Shown piece by piece: positions 35,700 to 44,150 of a stretch of 64,000 bases of DNA. The stretch comes from Micromonospora cabrerizensis (GTDB lineage Bacteria > Actinomycetota > Actinomycetes > Mycobacteriales > Micromonosporaceae): the NCBI RefSeq assembly GCF_022230955.1, contig NZ_JAKKFI010000046.1, positions 1 through 64,000 of the forward strand, in the 5' to 3' direction. The notes beneath the pieces were generated by a model, which did not search any database, had not been told where the DNA came from, and worked only from the letters and a program-made list of their open reading frames with translations. The stretch's first letter is position 1; the number at the start of each line of letters is the position of its first letter. Both the position numbers and the translations under genes were made by a program.

Positions 35700-37040
35700 A
35701 TGAGACGACGTCGGATATTCGCAGTGGTAGCCGGGGCGGCGATGACGGTCACCGCCGCCGTCGCGTTCGTCCCCAGCAGCATGGCGGCCGTGTCCTCGGC
35801 CAACGCCGTCCCGATGGTCGCCTGCAGCGCCCCGGGCTGGGCCGAGGGCACCACGTACCAGGCGGGCGGGCAGGTCACCTACGGCAGCCGGCTCTACCAG
35901 GCGCTGGTCACCCACACCGCGCACCCCGGGGCCGGCTGGAACCCCGCCGCGACCCCCTCACTGTGGCGTGACCTGGGCGCCTGCTCGGGAACCACTCCGC
36001 CGCCGACCACGCCACCGCCGACGACCCCGCCACCCACCACGCCACCGCCCACCATGCCGCCACCGACCACGCCGCCGCCGACCGGCGGAACCTGCGCGGT
36101 GAAGTCGCGGCCCACCGGCAAGGTGTTGCAGGGCTACTGGGAGAACTGGGACGGCGCCTCCAACGGCGTACACCCCGGCCTGGGCTGGATCCCCATCACC
36201 GACAGCCGACTCGGCCAGCACGGCTACAACGTGATCAACGCGGCGTTCCCGGTGATCCGCTCGGACGGCACGGTCCTCTGGGAGAACGGCATGGACGCCG
36301 GCGTGAAGGTGGCCACCCCGGCCGAGATGTGCCAGGCCAAAGCCGCCGGCGCCACCATCCTGATGTCGATCGGCGGTGCCGCCGCGGGCATCGACCTGAG
36401 CTCCGCCGCGGTCGCCGACCGGTTCGTCGCGACGATCGTGCCGATCCTGACGGCCTACCACTTCGACGGCATCGACATCGACATCGAGACCGGCCTGACC
36501 GGCAGCGGCAACATCAACACCCTGTCGACGTCGCAGGCGAACCTGATCCGGATCATCGACGGGGTGCTGGCCCGGATGCCGTCGAACTTCGGCCTGACCA
36601 TGGCACCGGAGACGGCCTACGTCACCGGCGGCAGCGTGGTCTACGGCTCGATCTGGGGCTCGTACCTGCCGATCATCAAGAAGTACGTGGACAACGGCCG
36701 GCTCTGGTGGCTGAACATGCAGTACTACAACGGCAGCATGTACGGCTGCGCCGGCGACTCGTACCCGGCGGGCACCGTGCAGGGCTTCACCGTGCAGACG
36801 CAGTGCCTGAACAACGGCCTCACCATCCAGGGCACCACCATCCGCGTCCCGTACGACAAGCAGGTGCCGGGCCTGCCCGCGCAGACCGGGGCGGGCGGCG
36901 GCTACATGTCGACGTCGCTGGTCACGCAGGCCTGGAACTCCGTGCCCGGCCTCAAGGGCCTGATGACCTGGTCGGCGAACTGGGACGGGTCGAAGGGATG
37001 GACCTTCGGCGACAACGTGAAGCGCCTGCAGGGCCGCTGA
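35700..37040 (+). CDS. Secreted GH18 chitinase with N-terminal CBM5/12
   Basis: A 446-residue protein. The signal peptide covers about residues 1-36. A CBM5/12 chitin-binding module follows (APGWAEGTTYQAGGQVTYGS, LYQALVTHTAHPGAGWNP). Next comes a Pro/Thr linker built of PPPTT units, then the GH18 barrel (about 135-446). The barrel contains VLQGYWENWDG, TILMSIGG and the catalytic FDGIDIDIETG (D-x-x-D-x-D-x-E), with the closing strand GLMTWSANWDGSKG. It hydrolyses chitin outside the cell. The upstream region is AT-rich (35625-35665) with no CebR-like site, so control should differ from the cellulase and LPMO. Confidence 0.93.
   Translation: MRRRRIFAVVAGAAMTVTAAVAFVPSSMAAVSSANAVPMVACSAPGWAEGTTYQAGGQVTYGSRLYQALVTHTAHPGAGWNPAATPSLWRDLGACSGTTPPPTTPPPTTPPPTTPPPTMPPPTTPPPTGGTCAVKSRPTGKVLQGYWENWDGASNGVHPGLGWIPITDSRLGQHGYNVINAAFPVIRSDGTVLWENGMDAGVKVATPAEMCQAKAAGATILMSIGGAAAGIDLSSAAVADRFVATIVPILTAYHFDGIDIDIETGLTGSGNINTLSTSQANLIRIIDGVLARMPSNFGLTMAPETAYVTGGSVVYGSIWGSYLPIIKKYVDNGRLWWLNMQYYNGSMYGCAGDSYPAGTVQGFTVQTQCLNNGLTIQGTTIRVPYDKQVPGLPAQTGAGGGYMSTSLVTQAWNSVPGLKGLMTWSANWDGSKGWTFGDNVKRLQGR
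35992..36085 (+). repeat. Tandem coding repeat, Pro/Thr linker of chitinase
   Basis: Imperfect 15-base units of the type CCGACCACGCCACCG encode PPTTP repeats; one unit carries Met (PPPTMPPP). Such repeats vary in copy number between strains and lengthen the linker between binding module and catalytic domain. Confidence 0.7.
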
Positions 37041-37050
37041 CGGGTGATGC

Positions 37051-37091
37051 GCCGGGCATACCGTCCGCCACACGGCAGGCGGATGCCCGGC
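37051..37091 (+). terminator. Probable terminator after chitinase gene
   Basis: GCCGGGCAT (37051-37059) pairs with ATGCCCGGC (37083-37091), and CCGCC (37065-37069) with GGCGG (37078-37082). The result is a 14-bp stem with a 5-base bulge, starting 10 bp past the chitinase stop. Confidence 0.6.
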
Positions 37092-37205
37092 AACTCGTCG
37101 GGTCGCACCAGCACCGCGACCCAGTCGTGCGCTCCGGCGGAACGCCGAGCAGGAATGAGGAGTAACCGGCGCCGCCCCACGGGGCGTTCTGAGCGGACCG
37201 AGGCG

Positions 37206-37660
37206 CTACCTGGACGATGGAGCACCGCTCGGGCGCGGGCCGGGTGGCGGTCCGCTCGGCGGGGTCCGGCCCGGGCCGCCGGCCCCGTCATCGCCGGGAC
37301 GCTGCCCTCCGGTCGGTGTGGTGGTCGTGTCGACACCGACGTCGAGCGAGACCGTATAACCGCTGGTGATATCACCGGTCACGCTGCCGAGTTGGCGAAC
37401 GCCGTCGTCGTCGCCGAAGACGGTGTCGTCCTGGACGGTGACCTGAGCGAGGTTGGCGACGGAGCTCTCGTAGCCCGGCTGCGCGTACACCGTGTCGCAG
37501 GTGCTCTTGGGCAGCGCGACCTGTGAGGTCGCGACGGCCCTGCTCGCGTCGGTGCTGCTCGCCTGGTCCGGGTAGACCTCGAAGTGGATGTGGGGCAGCG
37601 TCCGGCGTAGCAGGCGGGGAAGATGCTGGTGAAACACGCCGTGCCGGCCTGTTTCACAAG
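37206..37660 (-). pseudogene. Truncated, frameshifted intradiol dioxygenase-like gene
   Basis: Two adjoining frames encode the C-terminal part of a secreted intradiol ring-cleavage dioxygenase-like protein. The first gives TACFTSIFPACYAGR. The second continues PHIHFEVYPDQASS, LATSQVALP-type sequence, CDTVYAQPGYESSVANLAQV and VFGDDDGVRQLGSVTGD, ending at 37206. The frame changes near 37596, where one base is missing after CGCTG. The N-terminal half is absent: the remnant stops at the end of the neighbouring ATPase gene. The metal-binding HIHFEVYP segment survives but the two Tyr ligands do not. It is a deletion remnant. Confidence 0.7.
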
Positions 37661-37668
37661 AACTGGCC

Positions 37669-38106
37669 CTAGGCGAAGGTGCCGCGGGTGCGTGCCGCGA
37701 TGCGGATGGTGGTGCCCGCGGGTCCGCTGACGACGAGGAGGTAGTCGGCCATCTGCCCGACCACCCACAGGCCCATTCCCCCGTTTTCGGACAGGGCCGG
37801 TCGCTCGGTGCGCGGAACGTAGTGCGCTGTGTCGAAGCCCGGCCCGTGGTCGGTGACTTCACAGGTGAGCTGGCCGTCCAGGAGCAGGCGTAGGCCACCT
37901 CTGCCGCCCCCGTGCCGAATCACGTTGATCATAAGTTCGTTGACCGCGGTGACCCAGTTGTCCATCTCGTCGTGGTCGAGGCCGCACCGCCCACTGACCG
38001 CCTGGACCTCGCGTCGGACGCGGTTGAGGTCGGCGAGGGTGAACGACGTCGAGAGCAGGGGCTTCCTGGCGGTGGGGGCATGGCGGTCGAGCGGTGGGTG
38101 CGCCAC
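37669..38106 (-). CDS. RsbW-like ATP-binding anti-sigma/serine kinase
   Basis: A 145-residue HATPase_c_2 protein with N-box VNELMINVIRHGG, G1-box VTDHGPGFD and G2-box ENGGMGLWVVGQMADYL. GTG 38106 follows GGGAGGGG. Proteins like this bind SigB/F-type sigma factors or phosphorylate anti-anti-sigma proteins. A SigB/F-type sigma gene lies 365 bp upstream in the same direction, so the two may form a pair, although they are not overlapping as in classical operons. Confidence 0.85.
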   Translation of the reverse strand: MAHPPLDRHAPTARKPLLSTSFTLADLNRVRREVQAVSGRCGLDHDEMDNWVTAVNELMINVIRHGGGRGGLRLLLDGQLTCEVTDHGPGFDTAHYVPRTERPALSENGGMGLWVVGQMADYLLVVSGPAGTTIRIAARTRGTFA

Positions 38107-38470
38107 TGCTTCCCCTCCCTGTCGGACGTGGGGCCGGTGAACGTGCCGGCGGCACGAGGGAGGATAGCTCTCCGGAACGGTTCACCGGACCTTCGACGCA
38201 TCGATGTGACATGGGAAGGTACCCCACGTCAGCGACGCGACACTGTTGATCTCGCTGCTGGTATGCGGTCGGGCGGCGGCACCTTCCGGTGCGGGACCAC
38301 CAGTGCGACGGCGGATCGTCTGCACCTAGGGCGGGCATGGGTATGGCTGCGTCGAAATCACCCGATCAGTTGACTACCCGTTGGCAGACCGGCCCGGGCC
38401 AGTCGTCCACCCCTCGCGCTGTCGGCCCTGCGGCGGCCGGATTCACCGACCGTCGCAGGGCGCGGGGCCC
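38107..38470. other. Intergenic region between ATPase and sigma factor genes
   Basis: These 364 bp hold no recognised gene. On the minus strand a GGGGTACC sequence near 38222 resembles the -10 of SigB/F promoters (GGGTAT), but I found no clear GTTT -35 partner, so it remains a suggestion. Confidence 0.35.
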
Positions 38471-39286
38471 TCAAGGAGTGACAGCGAGCTGCACCCTCAG
38501 CTTGGCCAGCGCGCGGGTAAGCAGCCGGGAGACGTGCATCTGTGACACCCCGACCTGCTCGGCGATGCCCTGCTGGGTCAAGTTGCCGTGAAAGCACAGT
38601 GCGATGACCTTCCGCTCCCGGTCGTCAAGGCGCACGAGGGCCGATGCGAGAGCCACCCTCAGCTCGGCGAGGGCGAGTTCGTTGTCGTCGCCGCCGAGGG
38701 TGTCGCCCAGTTCCCTGGACGTGGTGCCATCGCCGACCGGGGTGGACAGTGAGACCGCGTTGTAGGCACGGGCGCCTTCCAGCCCTTCCAGGACCTCCTC
38801 CTCCGTGAGGTCCAGATGTCCGGCGACGTCGGCGACGGTCGGCGAGCGACCCAGCAGCTGGGTGAGCGTGTTGTTGGCCTCGGCGATGGCGAGTCGCCGC
38901 TCCTGCAACCGTCGGGGAACACGGACGTCCCAGGTGCGGTCACGGAAGTGCCGCTTGATCTCCCCGACGATGGTGGGGACCGCGTAGCTGACGAATTCGA
39001 TCCCACGTGACGGGTCGAACCGGTCGACCGCGTTGATCAGCCCCAGCGCCGCCGTCTGGGTCAGGTCCTCGTTCGGCTCGCCGCGGCCGCTGTAGCGCCG
39101 GGCGAGGTGATGGGCCAGCGGAAGCCAGGCCTCGATGGCCCGGGTCCGGGCGGCGGGCCTGGACGGATGATCAACCGGCAGCGCGACCAGCACGGCGAGG
39201 AGGTGGCTGGCTGGCGACTCGGGCGCGGTGCAGCGGTCAGTCGGGCTGTTCGTTGGCGCGGGCCGACCCGTCGAGACGGTGATCAT
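38471..39286 (-). CDS. RNA polymerase sigma factor, SigB/SigF/SigG family
   Basis: A 271-residue sigma factor with region 2 (LAHHLARRYSGRGEPNEDLTQ, FDPSRGIEFVSYAVPTIVGE, KRHFRDRTWDVRVPRRLQ), region 3 (LTQLLGRSPTVADVAGHLDL) and region 4 (LDDRERKVIALCFHGNLTQQ, GIAEQVGVSQMHVSRLLTRAL). ATG 39286 has GGAGG seven bases upstream, so the 27-residue extension of the frame is rejected. These sigma factors act in stress response and sporulation in actinomycetes and are controlled by RsbW-like kinases, one of which follows. Confidence 0.9.
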   Translation of the reverse strand: MITVSTGRPAPTNSPTDRCTAPESPASHLLAVLVALPVDHPSRPAARTRAIEAWLPLAHHLARRYSGRGEPNEDLTQTAALGLINAVDRFDPSRGIEFVSYAVPTIVGEIKRHFRDRTWDVRVPRRLQERRLAIAEANNTLTQLLGRSPTVADVAGHLDLTEEEVLEGLEGARAYNAVSLSTPVGDGTTSRELGDTLGGDDNELALAELRVALASALVRLDDRERKVIALCFHGNLTQQGIAEQVGVSQMHVSRLLTRALAKLRVQLAVTP

Positions 39287-39696
39287 TGGTTTCCTCCGCT
39301 GTCCGATGTGGGCGTCGTCGCGACCTCCGCAGGGGGAACCGCATCGTGCCCAGACCGGGCGGGTCACCAGCCGCCGCGTGAACCTGTATCAAAGGACATC
39401 AGGTGGGCCTTCACGGCCGCTGCGGTTGCCGGATCGTCGGTCACGTGCGGACTCCCGAGACTCGGGATCGTGTCGGGCACGTGGCTTGACCCAGTGGAAA
39501 GCCTAGAACGGGCGGCGGGATTCTGCCACTGGTGCGGTTGCCTCTCCGGTGTGCAGGGGCGGCCCGGCGGGGCCGCGGGCGATACCCTCTCGTTCGGCGC
39601 CACCGCCAGGCGTCAGCACGGCATCGGCGGCGAATGGTGGTCCGCGCACCCAGCAGTGCACCAACGGGCAGGTGCGCTACTGCTTACACTGCCGCC
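39287..39696. other. Divergent intergenic region, no gene recognised
   Basis: These 410 bp separate the sigma factor gene from a GNAT gene. Near the right end TACACT (39685-39690) is a -10 element for the GNAT gene. A minus-strand frame at 39364-39603 is open but shows no ribosome site or family. Confidence 0.4.
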
Positions 39697-40227
39697 ATGA
39701 ACGACACCACCCGCGGCGTACGTGTCAGACGCGGTGGCCCGGCCGACGCACCCGCCGTACTGGACATGCTCGACGCCGCGGTGATCTGGATGAATGATCG
39801 CGGCAACACCGAGCAGTGGGGCACGACACCGTTCTCCCAGAAGCCCGGAGGGATCGAGCGGGTCAATCGGTACCTGACCGAGCAAACCCCGTACATCGCG
39901 GAAGTGGACGGCACGCCGGCCGCGGCAATGGTGTTGCACTCCGGGCCCGACCCGCAGGCACCGATCGCGCCGGCGGAAGAACCCGAGCGCTTCGTCCGCC
40001 TCCTGGTCTCCGACCGACGATTCGCCGGCCGGCAGCTGGGCTCGGCCCTGTTGGCACACGCCGTGAACGAGACCCGGCGGGCGGGCGTACGGCTCCTACG
40101 GGTCGACTGCTGGGCCGGCGGCGGTGGTGCGTTGGTGGCGTTCTACGAGCGCCACGGGTTCACCCCCACCCACACCTTCCTGGCGGGATCCTGGCCGGGC
40201 CAGGTGCTGGCCCAACGCGTCGACTGA
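39697..40227 (+). CDS. GNAT-family N-acetyltransferase
   Basis: A 176-residue protein with the GNAT fold: VRVRRGGPADAPAVLDML, YIAEVDGTPAAAMVLH, FVRLLVSDRRFAGRQLGSAL (acetyl-CoA loop, R-x-x-G-x-G-like), RLLRVDCWAGGGGALVAFYE and HGFTPTHTF. ATG 39697 lies 6 nt after TACACT, so the mRNA is leaderless. The WAGGG/ALVAFYE region resembles Streptomyces acetyltransferases of unknown substrate. Confidence 0.85.
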   Translation: MNDTTRGVRVRRGGPADAPAVLDMLDAAVIWMNDRGNTEQWGTTPFSQKPGGIERVNRYLTEQTPYIAEVDGTPAAAMVLHSGPDPQAPIAPAEEPERFVRLLVSDRRFAGRQLGSALLAHAVNETRRAGVRLLRVDCWAGGGGALVAFYERHGFTPTHTFLAGSWPGQVLAQRVD

Positions 40228-40322
40228 GCCATCGAGGGCTCCGTCGAGCGGCAGCGCGCCGTGCTCGACACCGGGCGGCGCGGTGAGACCAACGCCGCAC
40301 GATCAGCTCCACTGCCAGTCGA

Positions 40323-40820
40323 TCAGCCGTTGGCGGCATCGCCCCGCGCCCGGCGACGCCGGGCGTCCCGGATGAGCGTCAGGGCGATGACGAGCAGGCC
40401 GAGCAGGGCGACGACGGCATTGGCGGTGGTGAGGAACACCTTCTCACCACCGCTGGCGTGGTGCAGGTGGGTCAGGTGAAAGAAGAAGTGGGGTACGGCG
40501 AAGGTGGAGAATGCCGCCGCCGCGGGGATGGTGAAGGCGGCTCGAGGTACGACGAGCGCTGTGCCGAGGACGACGGCGAGGCCGAGGGTGGCGCCGCCGA
40601 AGTCTCGCGCGTAGTGGTCGCTGAACGGCGGGGTGAGGCTGACGGTCGGAAAGTTGTTGTAGAAGCTCTCGGGAAAGACCTGGTTCCAGAACCCGACAAC
40701 CAGCTCGTCGAGGAAGAGGACGGCCAGGGCGACCCGGATCAGTGCGGTCAGCACGGAATCCCGTCCGTCTGTTGACCGAGCCTGGCGCGTGGCGGCTGTG
40801 GGTGACTGGCCCTCGTTCAT
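40323..40820 (-). CDS. Four-helix membrane protein, paralogue of 42582-43016
   Basis: A 165-residue protein. ATG 40820 overlaps the stop of the NmrA-like gene (TGATG), so translation is coupled; the longer frame is rejected. Four helices are predicted: VALAVLFLDELVVGFWN, LGLAVVLGTALVV, FTIPAAAAFSTFAVPHFFFH and VVALLGLLVIALTLI. Signature stretches FPTVSLTPPFSDHYARDFG and PHFFFHL are nearly the same in the paralogue 1.8 kb away. No function is known to me. His and Phe clusters inside the membrane suggest a cofactor or small-molecule role, but this is speculation. Confidence 0.75.
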   Translation of the reverse strand: MNEGQSPTAATRQARSTDGRDSVLTALIRVALAVLFLDELVVGFWNQVFPESFYNNFPTVSLTPPFSDHYARDFGGATLGLAVVLGTALVVPRAAFTIPAAAAFSTFAVPHFFFHLTHLHHASGGEKVFLTTANAVVALLGLLVIALTLIRDARRRRARGDAANG

Positions 40821-41584
40821 CAGCGCTGCCCGGTGCTGTGCTGCGCTGCGCTGCTGGCCAGCCACTGGTCGAAGGTCTGTTTGCCGCGAGGGCCGGGGCC
40901 GGTGGGCAGCAGGCCGCCTCCGGCCATGGCTCGACCGGTCGCTCCCGGAAGGCGGACGGGCAGGACAACGCGGTGACGTCCGCGGGCGCGTAGCAGGCGG
41001 CGGGCCATGTCCGGCATGTGCAGTTGTTGTGGGCCGGCGATCTCCGGTGCCCGGCCGGACGGGTCCGCCAGGGCGAGGTCGACGAGACAGTGAGCGACCT
41101 CGTGGGCCGCGATCGGCTGGCTGAGCATCTGGGGCACCACGGCGACCGGTCCGGGAATGGTGGCGAGCATCTGCGCGGCCAATTCATGGAACTGGGTCGA
41201 GCGGAGCACCGTCGCGGGTACCGCACCGTCCAGGACGAGCTTCTCCTGAAGCCGTTTGCCGGCGTAGTAACCCCAGTTCACCCGGTCGGCACCGACAACC
41301 GACAGCGCGACGTGGTGTCGCACCCCGACGCGCTGGCCTGCGGCGAGCAGGTTGCCGGTCGCCGCGCCAAAGAAGTTCTCTGATGTCTTCCGGTTGACCG
41401 TCGACGTGTTGCTGACGTCGATGACGACCGGCACGCCGGTCAACGCCTCGTCCAGCCCGGACCCGCGGACCAGGTCCACGCCCGTGGAGCGGGCGAGGAT
41501 GACCGGCTCATGGCCGGTGGCCCGGACGGCGTCGACGACGAGTCGTCCGACCCAGCCGGTTCCGCCAGCTACCGCGATACGCAC
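40820..41584 (-). CDS. NmrA-like NAD(P)-binding reductase
   Basis: A 254-residue atypical short-chain dehydrogenase. GTG 41584 with GAGAGG upstream is chosen; a 49-residue extension is non-conserved. The dinucleotide loop is IAVAGGTGWVGRLVVDAV (GxxGxxG). VVIDVSNTSTVN, HVALSVVGADRVNWGYYAGK and VPATVLRSTQFHEL follow the NmrA/DUF2867 pattern, in which the YxxxK active site is replaced by YYAGK. It probably reduces or senses NAD(P)(H). It overlaps the membrane protein gene that follows, which links their functions. Confidence 0.82.
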   Translation of the reverse strand: MRIAVAGGTGWVGRLVVDAVRATGHEPVILARSTGVDLVRGSGLDEALTGVPVVIDVSNTSTVNRKTSENFFGAATGNLLAAGQRVGVRHHVALSVVGADRVNWGYYAGKRLQEKLVLDGAVPATVLRSTQFHELAAQMLATIPGPVAVVPQMLSQPIAAHEVAHCLVDLALADPSGRAPEIAGPQQLHMPDMARRLLRARGRHRVVLPVRLPGATGRAMAGGGLLPTGPGPRGKQTFDQWLASSAAQHSTGQR

Positions 41585-41737
41585 TGGACGACCTCTCGAT
41601 CTGCGGTCGTCGTGACGCCGCAGTGGTGCGCCGCCCGGACCGGGCGCCGGGGTGACAGGGGGATGAACGGCTGTGATGCCACTGTTGGTTGTACCTCTCC
41701 GAGACTTCTGGGCCGGGAACGGGCCACGCAAATAGCC

Positions 41738-42343
41738 CTAAAGGGTGGAGCCCTCGCGTGGGCTCTCGTGCTTGCTGGCGGCGTAGACACCGCGGGAGAG
41801 GGTCATGACCGCCAGAAGGAGCGCGAAGACCGCCGTACCTGCGGCGAATTGGAACGCGACGACCCCGCCATGCGAGACGCGGGCCTGAAACGGATTCGGT
41901 GCCGCCGCAGCTCGCGCTCCCACACGGAACTCCGCCGTGCCGGTTACCGGGTGTCCGTCGGTGAAGGTTACGTGCCACCTGATCTCGTACCCGCCGTCGG
42001 GCATTCCCGCTCTCACCCGGTGCCGCAGCGTCGCTCCATGGACAACCGGCGGACCGTCTGCCCAATCCGTGCCGGTGCGGTCGATGACCGCCACGGTGCT
42101 GTCGGACGTGATCTGGGCGGCGAACACCACCTCGACCTGCGCCGGGGCCGTCGCGAGCGCGGCGCCGGCGGCCGGCGTGATCGAGTGCGTCGCACCGTGC
42201 GCGGACGCGGGAGCGGCCGTGACCGCCAGCGGCAGACCGGCAGCGAGCGCGACCGTGACGATCAATCCGACGGTACGACGAGCGCGAGGCGTCCGAGCGG
42301 CGTCCGCTGCACCGGTCACGCGCGCCGTGACTCTTCTCCTCAT
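41738..42343 (-). CDS. Secreted CopC-domain copper-binding protein with membrane anchor
   Basis: A 201-residue protein. ATG 42343 precedes a signal peptide ending PASA, and the mature chain begins HGATHSITPAAG, giving the N-terminal His copper ligand of CopC. VVFAAQITSDSTVAVID, RWHVTFTDGHPVTGTAEFRV (the D-G-H ligand pair) and a C-terminal helix (VVAFQFAAGTAVFALLLAVM) complete it. It binds Cu(II) at the outer face of the membrane. No CopD gene is adjacent; instead it is flanked by the two paralogous four-helix membrane proteins. Confidence 0.87.
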   Translation of the reverse strand: MRRRVTARVTGAADAARTPRARRTVGLIVTVALAAGLPLAVTAAPASAHGATHSITPAAGAALATAPAQVEVVFAAQITSDSTVAVIDRTGTDWADGPPVVHGATLRHRVRAGMPDGGYEIRWHVTFTDGHPVTGTAEFRVGARAAAAPNPFQARVSHGGVVAFQFAAGTAVFALLLAVMTLSRGVYAASKHESPREGSTL

Positions 42344-42581
42344 GGCGAGTTCCCATCCGCCGCGACCGACCGCGGCATCCACGAAGTGGACCGAGCGGCC
42401 CTGCGATTCGTGACAGCACAGCCATCCCCTTGGCCATCTGTCACGAATCGGAGGCCTGCTCGGTCCGTACCTGGTGGCACGCGCCCACCACCGGTGGGCT
42501 CCCGGTGTGCCCCTAGCCACGTCGGCTGGCGCGTCGAGGACGACGCCCCGGGCCGAGCCCGGACAGCAAGGAGCGACAGTC

Positions 42582-43016
42582 ATGACCATCTTCATCCGCA
42601 TCGCACTGGCGATCCTGTTTCTCGACACCTTCGTGGTCGGGGCCTGGAACGCGATCTGGCCGGCCAGTTTCTACGCGAACTTCCCGACGGTGGACCTCAC
42701 GCCGCCGTTCAGCGAGCACTACGCGCGCGACTTCGGCACGGCATCACTGGCGATCGCCCTGCTGCTGGGCATCGCGGCGGTCAAGCCCAGGGCCCACTTC
42801 GTCGTCCCTGCCGCGGCTGCCTACTCGGTCTTCGCGCTGCCCCACTTCTTCTACCACCTCAGGAACTTGGAGGGGGCGACCGTCGGTGAGGCGATCCTTC
42901 TCACCACGGCAAACGCAGCCGTGGCGCTCGTCGGCCTGGTGGTCATCCTGCTGACGGTGCTGCGTGACCGCTCGGCGGCCCGGCGCGGATCCGCCTCGGC
43001 CCGGGCCGCCACCTGA
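42582..43016 (+). CDS. Four-helix membrane protein, paralogue of 40323-40820
   Basis: A 144-residue protein starting at ATG 42582 behind AGGAG. Helices are IALAILFLDTFVVGAWN, LAIALLLGIAAV, FVVPAAAAYSVFALPHFFYH and VALVGLVVILLTVL. More than half of the residues match the protein at 40323-40820, including FPTVDLTPPFSEHYARDFG, FALPHFFYH and ILLTTANAAVALVGL. It is the shorter form without the N-terminal extension. The function is unknown. The next gene in the same direction is a SigJ-type sigma factor 115 bp downstream. Confidence 0.78.
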   Translation: MTIFIRIALAILFLDTFVVGAWNAIWPASFYANFPTVDLTPPFSEHYARDFGTASLAIALLLGIAAVKPRAHFVVPAAAAYSVFALPHFFYHLRNLEGATVGEAILLTTANAAVALVGLVVILLTVLRDRSAARRGSASARAAT

Positions 43017-43131
43017 ACCTTTCGTGTCCACCAACGGGAGAATCGATGGCAGAGTCGGGTCGGTCTGCTCGACTCATCGTCGCCTTCGAAACCGCTGCAG
43101 ATCAGGGACAGAAGCGACGAGGCTGGCGGTC

Positions 43132-44016
43132 ATGGTGGAGCGAGCGAAAGACGGCACACTGGGCGACGCGTTGGAGGTGTTCGGCGCGGTCCGTCCACGG
43201 CTCTTCGGCATCGCCTACCGGATGCTCGGAAGTGTCGCGGAGGCCGAGGACGTCGTGCAGGAAGCCTGGCTGCGGTGGCAACAGACCGACCGCAGCCAGG
43301 TACAGGACCCGATCGGGTTCCTGGTCACGACGACGTCTCGGCTCGCCCTGAACACCGCGACATCGGCTCGCGCCCGCCGCGAGCTGTATCCCGGGCCGTG
43401 GCTACCAGAACCCGTCGACACCTCCGCCGACCCGACACTGCGGGCCGAGCGCACCGAGTCACTCGAACTCGCCGTACTGCTCCTGTTGGAACGGCTCACG
43501 CCGGCCGAGCGGGCCGTGTACGTGCTGCGGGAGGCGTTCGACTACCCGTTCCGGCGCATCGGCGAGGTGCTCGACGTCAGCGAGGCGTACGCACGGCAGC
43601 TCGGCCGACGCGCCCGCACGCACCTGGCCCGGCAGCGGCGTGATCCGATCGCCCGCGCCGACCACGGTCGCCTGCTGCACGCCTTCCTCGCCGCCGCCCG
43701 AACCGGTGACCTGACGCGGCTGGAGGAACTGCTGGCCGAGACAGCCACCTCGTACGCCGACGGCGGTGGCGTCGTCCGCGCCGCCCAGGCGCCCGTCGTG
43801 GGACGGGACAACGTCGCACGCTACATCCTGGGGCTGGTGGGGAAGTTCGGCCAGGACCTCGCACTGGAGATCGTCGAGTCCAACGGCCAGGCCGCGATCC
43901 TCGTCTCGCGGCCCGGAACAACGGTCGCGTTGGTCACCATCGACGCCTCACCCGCCGGAATCGAACGGGTGCTGATCATCCTCAACCCGCAGAAACTGAG
44001 CCGGTTCCAGCGGTGA
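43132..44016 (+). CDS. sigJ: SigJ-type ECF sigma factor with SnoaL-like C-terminal domain
   Basis: A 294-residue protein. ATG 43132 is chosen within a longer frame because sigma region 2 begins just after (FGAVRPRLFGIAYRMLGSVAEAEDVVQEAWLRW). Region 4 is LTPAERAVYVLREAFDYPFR and RIGEVLDVSEAYARQLGRRA. The C-terminal about 110 residues (LLHAFLAAARTGDLTRLEEL, YADGGGVVRAAQAPVVGRDN) are the SnoaL/NTF2-like domain of the SigJ family, thought to self-control the sigma factor in place of an anti-sigma. Such factors often direct their own neighbourhood, here the membrane protein gene upstream. Confidence 0.87.
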   Translation: MVERAKDGTLGDALEVFGAVRPRLFGIAYRMLGSVAEAEDVVQEAWLRWQQTDRSQVQDPIGFLVTTTSRLALNTATSARARRELYPGPWLPEPVDTSADPTLRAERTESLELAVLLLLERLTPAERAVYVLREAFDYPFRRIGEVLDVSEAYARQLGRRARTHLARQRRDPIARADHGRLLHAFLAAARTGDLTRLEELLAETATSYADGGGVVRAAQAPVVGRDNVARYILGLVGKFGQDLALEIVESNGQAAILVSRPGTTVALVTIDASPAGIERVLIILNPQKLSRFQR

Positions 44017-44150
44017 CCGTCGGCCCCGGTGACACCGCCGCCCGGCGACGCGTGGTCCGGCGACGCCACGTGCGCCGAGGTCGACGGGTCTGGCGCGTGA
44101 GTCGTCGCCGAACCAGCCAGCGCTGCTGGCACAGGTGAGATCGTTACCGA

